Positions 42,922-52,643 of a stretch of DNA of 63,586 nt are shown here, in pieces; the stretch's first letter is position 1; every line of letters starts with the position of its first letter. Source of the stretch: an uncultured Clostridia bacterium (GTDB lineage Bacteria > Bacillota > Clostridia > TANB77 > CAG-508); assembly GCA_934101145.1 (NCBI GenBank), contig CAKOPZ010000006.1, positions 1 through 63,586 of the forward strand, given 5' to 3'. The notes under the pieces are model-generated. The model worked only from the letters and a program-made list of their open reading frames with translations, was not told where the DNA came from and made no database searches. Position numbers and translations under genes: made by a program.

Positions 42922-45072
42922 ATGAAAAAAGGTAAGAAAATAAGAAACATGATTTCTAAAAAAGATATTATAAAAATGAAAAAAGAAAAGGAAGATATTG
43001 ATAAAGTAAGAAAGAAAACTGAAAAAAAGCAGAAAAAGAAATTTAAAAATGAATACAAAAAAGATAAAAGTAAACCAGAAGAAAAAATTAGTGCTATAAG
43101 TATTAGAAAAAGGTTAAAAGTAATGCTTATTTCTACTTTTGCAGTGTGGATTTTTTTCTTTTTTAGAATAGGTTGGATTCAATTTATAGATGGGGAGGAA
43201 CTACAAGCAAAGGCATATACACAGCAAACCCTAGATAGAAGTATAAGCCCAAAAAGAGGCACGATTTATGATGCAACAGGAAAAAATATTTTGGCAGTTA
43301 GTAGTACTGTAAATACCATAACTATAAATCCTGCAAATATTGCAAATAAAGATAAAGAAAAGGTAGCATCAACTCTTTCTAATATTTTTGAACTTGATTA
43401 TGAAAAAGTTTTAAAAAAGGTAAAGAAAAGAAGTAGTATTGAAATTATAAAAAAGAAGGTTGAAAAAGACAAGGCAGATGAATTAAGAATATGGATGGCA
43501 GACAATGGAATAACAAGTGGAATTAATATTGATGAAGATACAAAAAGATATTATCCATATAACAACTTAGCTTCACAAATAATTGGATTTTGTGGATCTG
43601 ATAATCAAGGACTTGATGGAATTGAAGCAACATATGAAAAAGAGTTAAAAGGGCAGAATGGAAAAATTGTAAAACTAACTGATGCAAATGGAAGAGATCT
43701 AGCAAATAAGGGAGAAAACTATGTTAAGGCAATAGATGGAAATGATTTAGTACTTACAATAGATATGAATATACAGGGAATTGCTGAAAAATATTTGAAA
43801 GAAGCGTGCATTGATAATGAATGTACTGATGGTGGAAACATATTAATTATGAATCCGAAAAATGGAGATATACTTGCAATGGCAGGATATCCAAATTACA
43901 ATTTAAATGCTCCATATGATGCTCCAACAGATGAATTAAAACAAGTGTGGGATAGCCTTTCACAGGCTGAAAAAGTAAAAAATATGCAAGCTGTGTGGAG
44001 AAACAAAGCTGTTGCAGATACATATGAACCAGGATCTACATTTAAGCTTGTAACTGCATCTGCAGCCCTTGAAGAGGGACTTACTACAACAGATAAATCT
44101 GGAGAGTTCTGTTGCACAGGAAGTATAAATATTGCAGGCGTAAAAATGAGTTGTTGGAGATATTATAGGCCACATGGACCAGAGAGTTTAAGAGAAGCTC
44201 TTATGAATTCTTGCAATCCTGTATTTATTGGGCTTGGTCAAAAAATAGGAGTTCATAAATATTATGAGTACTTAAATAAATTTGGATTTTTAAAGACTAC
44301 TGGAATAGATTTACCTGGAGAAGCTGGAAGTATATTTTTAAAAGAGGAAAAAGTTGGACCAGTTGAGCTTGGAACAATTGCATTTGGGCAAAGATTTGAG
44401 GTTACACCAATTCAAATGGTTGCAGCAGTTGGGACAATTGCAAATCATGGTACATATGTAAAACCAAGAGTGGTAAAAAAAATTATAGATAGTCAAACAG
44501 GAGAGGAAAGAAAGATTGCAACTGAAAAAAGAGAAAACGTTATATCTCAAAAGACAGCAGATGATGTTCTTAGTATGATGGAAACTGTTGTAGCACAAGG
44601 GACTGGTAAAAATGCACAAGTACAAGGATACAGAATTGGTGGAAAGACAGGTACATCAGAGGATGGTGTAAATACAAATAAATATGTTACATCATTTATT
44701 GGAACTGCACCTATATCTGATCCTCAAGTAGTTGTTCTTATTGTATTATATAATCCTACAGGCCAGGGGGGACATCAAGGAGGCGGTGTTGCAGCACCTA
44801 TAGGTTCACAAATACTTGGAGAAGTTTTACCATATCTTGAAACAAAAAAAGACAATGAAAATGAAGAAAATACAAAAAAAGAAGTTAGTGTTCCAGATAT
44901 TGTTGGATTAAGTGTTCAAGAGGCTGAGAAAAAATTGAAAGAAGTTAAATTAAATCTAAAAGTGGATACTACTGAAGAAATTGATAAAAAACAAGCGATT
45001 ATAAAGCAGCAATTACCTAAAGCAGGAATTAAAGTGTATGAAGATACAAGCATTTCTGTAGTATTAAAATAA
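42922..45072 (+). CDS. spoVD: Stage V sporulation protein D-type PBP (SpoVD) with one PASTA domain
   Basis: This class B transpeptidase lies in the position of pbpB/spoVD in the dcw cluster. From the ATG at 42922 (GGAGG just before it) it has 716 residues: a very basic cytoplasmic tail of ~60 residues, one helix (~63-82) and a dimerisation domain starting RSISPKRGTIYD. The transpeptidase domain carries STFK, SCN and KTGTSE, and one PASTA domain sits at the C-terminus (~655-716). The second, two-PASTA copy at 35318 is its paralogue. Which one serves vegetative division and which spore cortex synthesis cannot be told from sequence. Confidence 0.92.
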   Translation: MKKGKKIRNMISKKDIIKMKKEKEDIDKVRKKTEKKQKKKFKNEYKKDKSKPEEKISAISIRKRLKVMLISTFAVWIFFFFRIGWIQFIDGEELQAKAYTQQTLDRSISPKRGTIYDATGKNILAVSSTVNTITINPANIANKDKEKVASTLSNIFELDYEKVLKKVKKRSSIEIIKKKVEKDKADELRIWMADNGITSGINIDEDTKRYYPYNNLASQIIGFCGSDNQGLDGIEATYEKELKGQNGKIVKLTDANGRDLANKGENYVKAIDGNDLVLTIDMNIQGIAEKYLKEACIDNECTDGGNILIMNPKNGDILAMAGYPNYNLNAPYDAPTDELKQVWDSLSQAEKVKNMQAVWRNKAVADTYEPGSTFKLVTASAALEEGLTTTDKSGEFCCTGSINIAGVKMSCWRYYRPHGPESLREALMNSCNPVFIGLGQKIGVHKYYEYLNKFGFLKTTGIDLPGEAGSIFLKEEKVGPVELGTIAFGQRFEVTPIQMVAAVGTIANHGTYVKPRVVKKIIDSQTGEERKIATEKRENVISQKTADDVLSMMETVVAQGTGKNAQVQGYRIGGKTGTSEDGVNTNKYVTSFIGTAPISDPQVVVLIVLYNPTGQGGHQGGGVAAPIGSQILGEVLPYLETKKDNENEENTKKEVSVPDIVGLSVQEAEKKLKEVKLNLKVDTTEEIDKKQAIIKQQLPKAGIKVYEDTSISVVLK

Positions 45073-45108
45073 TGGTAATTACTCTTAAAATAAAAATGGG
45101 TTAAAGTA

Positions 45109-45137
45109 TATACAAAAAGTAAATTTCGGTATATAAT
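45109..45137 (+). promoter_or_regulatory. Probable internal promoter for murE-mraY-spoVE-murG
   Basis: TATACA (45109-45114), a 17-bp spacer and perfect TATAAT (45132-45137) lie 41 bp before the murE start. Confidence 0.55.
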
Positions 45138-45177
45138 GTACTCGGAAAATTATATCACTTTAATTAGGGGGTATTTT

Positions 45178-46662
45178 ATGGAATTAAGAACAATATTATC
45201 TGGGTTAGAAAACCTTAAGATAAAAGGTAGTTTAGATATAGATGTTTTAAATATAAAAAATGATTCTAGATCAATAAATAAAGGCGATATGTTTGTGGCT
45301 GTAAAAGGATTTAATATTGACGGACATGAACATATGAAGGAAGCATGCGAAAATGGAGCGCGTGTTATTATGGCACAGATAGATCAGATTTCAAAAGATA
45401 TGATTAAAGAGTTGCCAGAGAGTGTAACGATTGTGCTTGCTGAAGATACAAGATATGCTTTAGCAATAGCAGCTTGTAATTTTTATAAAAATCCTTCTAG
45501 AAAGTTAAAATTAATTGGTGTTACTGGAACAAAAGGTAAAACAACAACAACATATATGATACGTGATATTTTAGAAAAGCAAGGTATAAAAGTAGGACTA
45601 ATAGGTACAGTTGCTTCATATATTGGTGATAGGAAAATTCAAAATAATGATAATACAACACCAGAAAGTCTAAAACTTCAAGAAATTTTAGCAAAAATGC
45701 TAGATGAAGGCTGTGAAGTTGTGGTTATGGAGGTTTCATCTCAAAGCCTTAAATTACATAGAGTTGCAGGATGTAATTTTTATATGGCGATTTTTACGAA
45801 TTTAGCAGAAGATCATATAAGCCCAAAAGAACATCCTGATATGGATGATTATTTTAAGTCTAAAGTTCAGTTGTTTAAAATGTGTAAAACAGGAATTATA
45901 AATAGTGATGATGTGTATAGTGTTACAATTCCAAAATATGCACCTGATTGTAGTTATACTACATATGGAATTGATAACCACTGTGATTTACTTGCAAAAG
46001 ATATCACGGTAACAAATCAAAGCGTAGATTTTAAGGTTAAACTTGGAGATAAAAATGAGAGAATAAAAGTATCTATTCCAGGAAGATTTAGTGTTTATAA
46101 TTCACTTGCAGCAATTTGTGCAACACTTAAACTTGGCTGTTCACCTGAAAGTATAAAAGAAGCCTTGATAGATATACGAGTACCTGGCAGAAGCGAGCTT
46201 GTAAAAAATAAGAAAGGTTTAACAATAATGATAGATTACGCTCATACTTCTGCAAGTCTTGAAAAAATATTAAGTGCAGTAAAAATTTATACAAAAGGTA
46301 GAGTTATTTCTGTTTTTGGATGCGGAGGAGACAGAGATAAAAATAAAAGACCGATGATGGGAGAAGCATCTGGAAGAGTTGCTGATTATACTATTATTAC
46401 ATCTGATAACCCAAGAAGTGAAGAACCTGAAGAAATAGTAAAGGATATTGAAAAAGGAATAAAAAAGACAAAGGGCAAATATGAATGTATTGTAGATAGA
46501 GTAGAGGCAATAAAAAAGGCAATTAAAATGGCAAATACAAAAGATATTATTGTTCTAGCTGGAAAGGGACATGAACAATATCAAGAAATTAAAGGAAAAA
46601 GATATCCATTTGATGAAGTTAAAATTGTAAATGACATTATTGAGGAAATGGAAGAAAAATAA
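45178..46662 (+). CDS. murE: UDP-N-acetylmuramoyl-tripeptide synthetase MurE (meso-DAP type)
   Basis: MurE adds the third residue to the peptidoglycan stem peptide. The 494-residue ligase shows the ATP-binding motif GVTGTKGKTTTTYMI, the middle-domain STNLAEDH-type segment (IFTNLAEDHI) and, in the C-terminal domain, DNPR. DNPR is the motif that marks enzymes using meso-diaminopimelate. The ATG at 45178 follows AGGGGGT; an earlier Met at 45136 lies within the -10 box. The usual next gene, murF, is missing. Confidence 0.96.
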   Translation: MELRTILSGLENLKIKGSLDIDVLNIKNDSRSINKGDMFVAVKGFNIDGHEHMKEACENGARVIMAQIDQISKDMIKELPESVTIVLAEDTRYALAIAACNFYKNPSRKLKLIGVTGTKGKTTTTYMIRDILEKQGIKVGLIGTVASYIGDRKIQNNDNTTPESLKLQEILAKMLDEGCEVVVMEVSSQSLKLHRVAGCNFYMAIFTNLAEDHISPKEHPDMDDYFKSKVQLFKMCKTGIINSDDVYSVTIPKYAPDCSYTTYGIDNHCDLLAKDITVTNQSVDFKVKLGDKNERIKVSIPGRFSVYNSLAAICATLKLGCSPESIKEALIDIRVPGRSELVKNKKGLTIMIDYAHTSASLEKILSAVKIYTKGRVISVFGCGGDRDKNKRPMMGEASGRVADYTIITSDNPRSEEPEEIVKDIEKGIKKTKGKYECIVDRVEAIKKAIKMANTKDIIVLAGKGHEQYQEIKGKRYPFDEVKIVNDIIEEMEEK

Positions 46663-46688
46663 AGAGTAGGACTAAGGAGGAAAATTTA

Positions 46689-47672
46689 ATGCAGTTTCAA
46701 ACGAAAATATTATTGCTGTCATTTGTGGCAAGTGTTTTTATAGCAATAATAGTTATACCAATATTAAAAAAATTAAAAGTAGGTCAAATTGAAAGAAAAG
46801 AAGGACCACAATCGCATTTAAAAAAGCAAGGAACACCAACAATGGGTGGAGTTATAATGATACTTGTAATTATAGCTGTTACAGCATTTTGCTGGTATGA
46901 TTACAGCAAGGATTCTGAGCAGATGAATGTTGCCAAAAATCTATTACCATTATTATTTGTTACAGTGGGTTTTGGACTAATAGGATTTATAGATGATTTG
47001 AAAAAATTAGTTTCAAAAAATACGGATGGACTTAGTCCAAAGGCAAAAATGTTTGGACTTTTGATTATATCTGTTGCATATAGTTTGGCTTTAGTCAAAG
47101 TTCTTAACATAGGTACAGATATAATAATACCATTTGCAAAAACTTCTATTACATTGCCTGTATGGCTATATATACCATTTGCAATACTTGTAATGCTTGC
47201 AACAACAAATGCGGTTAATTTAACTGATGGAATTGATGGACTTTCTACAAGTGTTACAACAATAATTATTACTTGTTTGACTGTAATATCGATTATATTT
47301 GGAATAAAAGAAGTTACCATTTTTGGAAGTATTTTAATAGGTGCATGCTTAGGATTCTTGTTATTTAATCTAAACCCTGCAAAGGTAATGATGGGAGATA
47401 CAGGTTCACTTATGCTTGGTGGAGCTATTGCAGGAATTGCACTTTATATGAAAATACCTTTGTTATTAATTATTATTGCTATTATTCCAATAATTGAAAC
47501 TCTTTCTGTTATGATTCAAGTCACACATTTTAAAAGAACAGGAGAAAGAGTATTTAAAATGACTCCTATTCACCATCATTTTGAATTATCTGGATGGAAA
47601 GAGAATAAAATTGTATCAGTATTTAGTTTAGTAACACTTATAGTATGTGTTATAGGACTTATCTCAATCTGA
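46689..47672 (+). CDS. mraY: Phospho-MurNAc-pentapeptide transferase MraY
   Basis: MraY makes lipid I by joining UDP-MurNAc-pentapeptide to undecaprenyl phosphate in the membrane. The 327-residue polytopic protein (about ten helices) shows GTPTMGGV near the N-terminus, the catalytic Asp motif GFIDDLKKL, the NLTDGIDGLS block and MTPIHHHFELSGW. These are all diagnostic. AAGGAGG precedes the ATG. It sits between murE and spoVE, with no murD following. Confidence 0.97.
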   Translation: MQFQTKILLLSFVASVFIAIIVIPILKKLKVGQIERKEGPQSHLKKQGTPTMGGVIMILVIIAVTAFCWYDYSKDSEQMNVAKNLLPLLFVTVGFGLIGFIDDLKKLVSKNTDGLSPKAKMFGLLIISVAYSLALVKVLNIGTDIIIPFAKTSITLPVWLYIPFAILVMLATTNAVNLTDGIDGLSTSVTTIIITCLTVISIIFGIKEVTIFGSILIGACLGFLLFNLNPAKVMMGDTGSLMLGGAIAGIALYMKIPLLLIIIAIIPIIETLSVMIQVTHFKRTGERVFKMTPIHHHFELSGWKENKIVSVFSLVTLIVCVIGLISI

Positions 47673-47688
47673 AAGGAATGATAGAAAT

Positions 47689-48852
47689 ATGCAAAAGAAA
47701 GGAACAAAGGTTGCAAAATCACCTGGAAGACAGATAGATTTTGTACTTTTAGTAATTATTATACTACTTTTAGCATCTGGAATAATTATGGTGTTGTCTG
47801 CGAGTGCACCATCTGCACTATCAGAAACAGGAAATAGTTATACATATGTTACAAAACAAATGATATTTGCGGTAATTGGATTTGTAGTAATGTATATCGC
47901 ATCAAAATTTGATTACCATATTTTTAAAAAATTTTACTGGGTAATTTATTGGATATCTGTAGGAATTTTGCTACTTGTTTTAGTACCGGGATTAAAGTAC
48001 TCAGCAAATGGAGCCACAAGATGGGTTGACCTTGGATTTATACAGTTCCAACCATCAGAGCTTACAAAAGTTGGATTAATTGTGTTTTATGCAGGTTATT
48101 TATCAGAACACAAAAATGAACTTAGAGATTTCAAAAAAGGTTTTATTAAACCATTGATATTTTTAGCAATACCAGTTGCAATAGCATATTTTATACAAAA
48201 CCATTTAAGTGTTGGCCTTGTAATGTCTTTAATTACTGGTGTAATGATGCTTATAGCAGGGTGTAGAATGTCATATTTTGTATATACGGGACTTGTTGGA
48301 GGAGGAACTTTAGGAGGGATTTTTGCTCTTCATGTTTTATCAAAAGGAGAGGAAGCAGGAGCTTCGAGTTTTAGACTAGATAGAATTTTAAATTTCATGA
48401 ATCCATGGGCAGACCCAATTGGAACTGGATGGCAAGCAATAAACAGTTTATATGCTATAGGTTCAGGAGGATTATTTGGTGCAGGACTTGGAGAAAGTAA
48501 GCAAAAATATTTGTACATACCAGAGCCACAAAATGATTTTATTTTTTCAATACTTGCTGAAGAACTTGGATTTGTAGGATGTAGTGTTGTAATAATTTTA
48601 TTTGCACTTTTTGTGTGGAGAGGAATTTTAATTGCCATGAAAGCTCCAGATATGTTTGGAAGTCTTCTTGCAGCAGGAATAACTACACTTGTGTTTGTTC
48701 AAGTGGTTATAAATATAGGAGTTGTAACAAATTCAATTCCAAATACAGGTATGCCACTTCCTTTCTTTAGTGCAGGAGGTACAGCACTTGTTATTTTACT
48801 TGGTATGTGTGGAATATTGCTTAATATTTCTAAATCAACGACAAAAGTATAA
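47689..48852 (+). CDS. spoVE: SEDS glycosyltransferase FtsW/SpoVE
   Basis: This lipid-II polymerase works with a class B PBP in septal or cortex peptidoglycan synthesis. The 387-residue protein has about ten membrane helices. The signature region PEPQNDFIFSILAEELGF and the later NTGMPLPFFSAGGTALV are typical of SEDS proteins. It starts 16 bp after mraY and is followed after 16 bp by murG. Whether it acts as FtsW in division or SpoVE in sporulation cannot be decided; Bacillus has SpoVE at this location. Confidence 0.93.
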   Translation: MQKKGTKVAKSPGRQIDFVLLVIIILLLASGIIMVLSASAPSALSETGNSYTYVTKQMIFAVIGFVVMYIASKFDYHIFKKFYWVIYWISVGILLLVLVPGLKYSANGATRWVDLGFIQFQPSELTKVGLIVFYAGYLSEHKNELRDFKKGFIKPLIFLAIPVAIAYFIQNHLSVGLVMSLITGVMMLIAGCRMSYFVYTGLVGGGTLGGIFALHVLSKGEEAGASSFRLDRILNFMNPWADPIGTGWQAINSLYAIGSGGLFGAGLGESKQKYLYIPEPQNDFIFSILAEELGFVGCSVVIILFALFVWRGILIAMKAPDMFGSLLAAGITTLVFVQVVINIGVVTNSIPNTGMPLPFFSAGGTALVILLGMCGILLNISKSTTKV

Positions 48853-48868
48853 AACTTAGGAGGAAAAT

Positions 48869-49987
48869 ATGAAAGTAGTAATAGCTGCGGCAGGAACAGG
48901 TGGACATATAAACCCTGGAATTGCAATTGCAAATAAAATAAAAGAACAGGAAAAGGATTCTGAAATTATTTTTATAGGAACAAGTCGTGGGCTTGAAAAT
49001 GATTTGGTTCCACGTGCTGGATATGAACTAAAAAAGATTAGAGCATATGGAATAGAAAGAAAATTGACATTGCAAAATATTAAAAGACTATATTTTACAA
49101 TTAGTTCAATAGGTGAAGCAAAAAAGATATTAAAGGAATTTCAACCAGATGTAGTAATAGGAACAGGTGGATATATTTGCATGCCAGTTATTATTGCTGC
49201 AAATAAGCTAAAAATTCCAACAATGCTTCATGAAAGTAATGCTTTTCCAGGAGTGTCTGTAAAACTTTTATCAAAAAAAGTTGATACTGTTATGCTGGGG
49301 TTTGAGGATGCAAAAGAAAGACTACCAAATGCAAAAAATGTTGTAGTTACAGGTAATCCAACAAAAATAAAAAAGCATGAATTTACAGAAGACGAAAGAA
49401 AAAATATTATTTTATCAATGGGACTAAGACCTGATAAGCCAATTGTACTTGCTTTTGGAGGAAGTCAGGGAGCAAAAAGTATAAATGAGAGTTTACTTGA
49501 TATTATTATCAATAATAAAAATAAAGATTATCAAATAATGTGGGCAGCAGGGCCTCTTCAGTATGAGAACATAAAGAACTCATTAAAAGAAAGAAAAATA
49601 GATATTGATAATATGGAAAATACAAAAATTGTTCCATATATTTATAATATGGAAGAGATTATAAATGTAGTTGATTTGGTGGTTTGCAGAAGTGGCGCAA
49701 TGACTATAACTGAAATATCAATAGTAGGAAAACCTGCCATATTTATACCATTCCCATTTGCAACAGAGAATCATCAAGAATATAATGCTAGAGTACTTGA
49801 AAAAGTAGGAGCTGCTAAAATTATAATTGATAAAGATTTAAACTATGAAATATTAGAAAGAGAAATTGAAGATATTGTAAAGGATAAAAGAAAAATAAAG
49901 GAAATGTCTCAAAAGGCTAATAGCCGTGCTATAGGCGATGTAGAGGAAAAAATATATAAAGAAATTGAAAAAATTATAAAAAAATAA
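48869..49987 (+). CDS. murG: Lipid II synthase MurG
   Basis: MurG transfers GlcNAc from UDP-GlcNAc to lipid I on the inner membrane face. The 372-residue GT-B fold protein shows the N-terminal glycine loop AAAGTGGHINPGIAIA, the second loop FGGSQGAKSINESLL and the nucleotide-binding VCRSGAMTITEI. The C-terminal FPFATENHQEYNAR is also present. The ATG follows TAGGAGG. It is the last gene of the cluster; murB, ftsQ and ftsZ do not follow. Confidence 0.97.
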   Translation: MKVVIAAAGTGGHINPGIAIANKIKEQEKDSEIIFIGTSRGLENDLVPRAGYELKKIRAYGIERKLTLQNIKRLYFTISSIGEAKKILKEFQPDVVIGTGGYICMPVIIAANKLKIPTMLHESNAFPGVSVKLLSKKVDTVMLGFEDAKERLPNAKNVVVTGNPTKIKKHEFTEDERKNIILSMGLRPDKPIVLAFGGSQGAKSINESLLDIIINNKNKDYQIMWAAGPLQYENIKNSLKERKIDIDNMENTKIVPYIYNMEEIINVVDLVVCRSGAMTITEISIVGKPAIFIPFPFATENHQEYNARVLEKVGAAKIIIDKDLNYEILEREIEDIVKDKRKIKEMSQKANSRAIGDVEEKIYKEIEKIIKK

Positions 49988-50015
49988 TATTGACTATAAG
50001 CCAATATTACGAAGT

Positions 50016-50068
50016 AGGATAGACACAAAATCCAGAAAAATCAATATGTTGTGTCTATCTTATTTTTT
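50016..50068 (+). terminator. Terminator after murG
   Basis: GATAGACACAA pairs with TTGTGTCTATC (about 50018-50058) around a 20-nt loop and is followed by TTATTTTTTT. Confidence 0.8.
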
Positions 50069-50072
50069 TATG

Positions 50073-50138
50073 TTGTCGAATAATGTCAGATAGAGCACTA
50101 CGAAAATTCTTGATATTTATAAATCAGTGTACTAAACT
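50073..50138 (+). promoter_or_regulatory. Spo0A box and possible promoter of the small gene at 50187
   Basis: TGTCGAA (50073-50079) is a perfect match to the Spo0A box, with a partial one (TGTCAGA) ten bases on. TTGATA (50110-50115), a 17-bp spacer and TAAACT (50133-50138) form a weak sigma-A promoter downstream, so the box is placed as for an activator. Confidence 0.45.
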
Positions 50139-50186
50139 TAGTACTACACCTAAGAAGTATGGAAATATGAGGGGAGGAGGCGTCAT

Positions 50187-50501
50187 ATGAATTATCTTAA
50201 AGAACTTTATGGGAAAACCGTATTAAATAATATGGATTCAGACGAGATTACAAAAGATAATGAAATAGAACTAGAATATTACCAAATAAAAAGTGTGACA
50301 GAAGATAAACCATACGGAATAGAAATTGTAAAAAGAAATATGAAAAATAATATTTTAAATACTGAAGAAAAGATTGTAAATAACATATGTAATGAAGAAA
50401 ATGATAATATAAAAGTTCTAGAACTTCTGATGAATAATAAAGTTACACCAATTGCAGTCGACGATATTATTGAGGATTTATTTAATAAAGAAGTTTCCTA
50501 G
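50187..50501 (+). CDS. Small acidic protein, DUF6514-like
   Basis: The 104-residue product is soluble and acidic. The central YGIEIVKR and the C-terminal pattern VLELLMNNKVTPIAVDDIIEDLF resemble DUF6514 proteins, which are small and widespread in Clostridia with no known function. The ATG follows GGGGAGGAGG, a very strong ribosome site. It stands alone between terminators, with a perfect Spo0A box ~110 bp upstream, so expression at sporulation onset or under Spo0A control is plausible. The family assignment is from memory of the motif. Confidence 0.65.
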   Translation: MNYLKELYGKTVLNNMDSDEITKDNEIELEYYQIKSVTEDKPYGIEIVKRNMKNNILNTEEKIVNNICNEENDNIKVLELLMNNKVTPIAVDDIIEDLFNKEVS

Positions 50502-50556
50502 AAAAAATAAACTTAGATTATTAAAACTAAAATTAATAATTTAAGTTTATTTTTTA
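50502..50556 (+). terminator. Rho-independent terminator
   Basis: AAAAAATAAACTTA..TTATTA pairs with TAATAATTTAAGTTTATTTTTT around a ~10-nt loop. Confidence 0.8.
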
Positions 50557-50562
50557 TTGGGC

Positions 50563-50591
50563 TTGCAAAAAATGTAGTTTTGGGCTATGAT
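50563..50591 (+). promoter_or_regulatory. Promoter of topA
   Basis: TTGCAA (50563-50568), a 17-bp spacer and TATGAT (50586-50591) lie 33 bp before the start. Confidence 0.6.
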
Positions 50592-50623
50592 ATTATACAG
50601 TTTTATTTAGCAAGGAGGAAATG

Positions 50624-52636
50624 ATGGCTGATAAATTGATTATTGTGGAATCACCTGCGAAGGCAAATACGATAAAAAAATTCTTAGGTGGAAGTACAAA
50701 AGTAGTTGCATCTATGGGACATATAAGAGATCTACCAAAATCTAAATTAGGCATTGATACTGAGCATGATTTTGAACCCCAATATATAAATATTAGAGGA
50801 AAAGGAGATTTAATAAAGAGTTTAAAAAAAGATGCAAAAAATGCGAAAAAAGTGTATCTCGCAACTGACCCTGATCGTGAAGGAGAAGCAATTGCATGGC
50901 ATTTAGCTCATATATTAGAAATTCCAGAAGACAGCGTTTGCAGAGTTACATTTAATGAGATTACAAAAGAGACTGTAAAAGAATCTATAAAAAAACCAAG
51001 AAAAATAGATATGAATTTAACAGATGCTCAACAAGCAAGACGTGTTTTGGATCGAATTGTTGGCTATAAGATAAGTCCAGTTTTATGGAAAAAAGTTAGA
51101 AGAGGCTTATCTGCAGGTAGAGTGCAATCTGTAGCTGTAAAATTAATTGTTGATAGAGAAGAAGAAATTGAAAAGTTTATTCCTGAAGAATATTGGAATA
51201 TTTATGCTAACCTATTAGATGAAAAGTCTAAAAAGGTTTTTGTTGCAAAATTCTATGGAAAAAATGGCAAGAAAGTTGATATACACTCTAAAGAAGAAGT
51301 AGATAGTATTTTACAGGAAATAAAAAATCAAAAGTATATTGTGACAGCTGTAAAAAAAGGAGAAAAGAAAAGAACACCTGCTCCACCATTTACAACAAGT
51401 ACAATGCAACAAGAAGCATCAAGAAAATTGAGCTTTACATTAAAAAGGACAATGTCTGTTGCACAAGGCCTATATGAAGGAGTTCATGTTGGAAATAGAG
51501 GGACAGTAGGACTTATTACTTATATGAGAACAGACTCTACAAGAATTTCAGAAGAAGCAAGAGTTGCAGCTAAAACACAAATTACAAAAGATTTTGGCGC
51601 AGAATATTATGAAAATCGTTATTATAAAACAAAGCAAAGCGCTCAAGATGCTCACGAAGGTATAAGACCAACATATGTTGATTTAACACCAGAGAGTATA
51701 AAAGAATTTTTAACAAGTGATCAATACAAATTATATAGGTTGATTTATAATAGGTTTTTAGCAAGCCAAATGTCAGCAGCGCTTTATGATACAATCTCGG
51801 CCAATATTGATGTAAATAATTATAATTTTAGAGCAAGTGGCCAGACATTAAGATTTAAGGGATTTATGACTTTGTATGTAGAGACAGAAGACAATAAACA
51901 AGAAGAGGAAGATGTGTCTGTTCCTGATTTAAAAGATGGACAGGAGGTAATAGAGAAGAAAATAGATACAAAGCAAAGTTTTACAGAACCACCTCCAAGA
52001 TACACAGAGGCAAGTTTAGTAAAAGCACTAGAAGAAAAGGGCATCGGACGTCCAAGTACTTATTCTCCAACTATTACAACTATTTTAGACAGACATTATA
52101 TAGAAAAAGAGCAAAAACAATTAGTTCCAACAGATCTTGGAAAAATTGTAAATAAACTTTTAACAGAAAACTTTTCAGATGTAATAAATGTTGAATTTAC
52201 TGCAAAGATAGAAGAAGAATTTGACGAAGTTGCAGAGGGCAAAGAACAATGGAAAGAAGTTATAAGAGAATTTTATGGACCATTTGAAAAACAAGTTGAA
52301 AAGGTTGAAAAGGAACTTGAACATGTAGAACTTAAAGAAGAAGTATCTGATGTACCATGTGATAAATGTGGTAGAATGATGGTTATTAAATATGGAAGAT
52401 ATGGAAAATTTTTAGCATGTCCTGGTTACCCAGAGTGTAAAAATGCAAAACCACTTGTTGAAACAATTGATGAACCTTGCCCAAAATGTGGTGGAAAAAT
52501 TCAAGTACGTAAATCAAAGAAAAAAAGAAAATTTTATATCTGCGAAAATAATCCTGAAAAATGTGATTATATTTCATGGAATAAACCCGGCAAAGAAGAA
52601 AAGAAAGCAAGTAAAAAAACATCTAAAAAGAAATAA
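50624..52636 (+). CDS. topA: DNA topoisomerase I
   Basis: TopA relaxes negative supercoils through a transient 5'-phosphotyrosine break. The 670-residue protein begins with the Toprim domain (LIIVESPAKANTIKKFL and TDPDREGEAIAWH). It carries the active-site Tyr in GLITYMRTDSTRIS and the EKGIGRPSTYSPTI block. Two C-terminal zinc fingers follow (CDKCG...CPGYPEC and CPKCG...CENNPEKC), with a lysine-rich tail. The second of two adjacent ATGs (50624) is preferred because AGGAGG is only two bases from the first. dprA, often upstream, is absent. Confidence 0.97.
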   Translation: MADKLIIVESPAKANTIKKFLGGSTKVVASMGHIRDLPKSKLGIDTEHDFEPQYINIRGKGDLIKSLKKDAKNAKKVYLATDPDREGEAIAWHLAHILEIPEDSVCRVTFNEITKETVKESIKKPRKIDMNLTDAQQARRVLDRIVGYKISPVLWKKVRRGLSAGRVQSVAVKLIVDREEEIEKFIPEEYWNIYANLLDEKSKKVFVAKFYGKNGKKVDIHSKEEVDSILQEIKNQKYIVTAVKKGEKKRTPAPPFTTSTMQQEASRKLSFTLKRTMSVAQGLYEGVHVGNRGTVGLITYMRTDSTRISEEARVAAKTQITKDFGAEYYENRYYKTKQSAQDAHEGIRPTYVDLTPESIKEFLTSDQYKLYRLIYNRFLASQMSAALYDTISANIDVNNYNFRASGQTLRFKGFMTLYVETEDNKQEEEDVSVPDLKDGQEVIEKKIDTKQSFTEPPPRYTEASLVKALEEKGIGRPSTYSPTITTILDRHYIEKEQKQLVPTDLGKIVNKLLTENFSDVINVEFTAKIEEEFDEVAEGKEQWKEVIREFYGPFEKQVEKVEKELEHVELKEEVSDVPCDKCGRMMVIKYGRYGKFLACPGYPECKNAKPLVETIDEPCPKCGGKIQVRKSKKKRKFYICENNPEKCDYISWNKPGKEEKKASKKTSKKK

Positions 52637-52643
52637 ATTTAAG

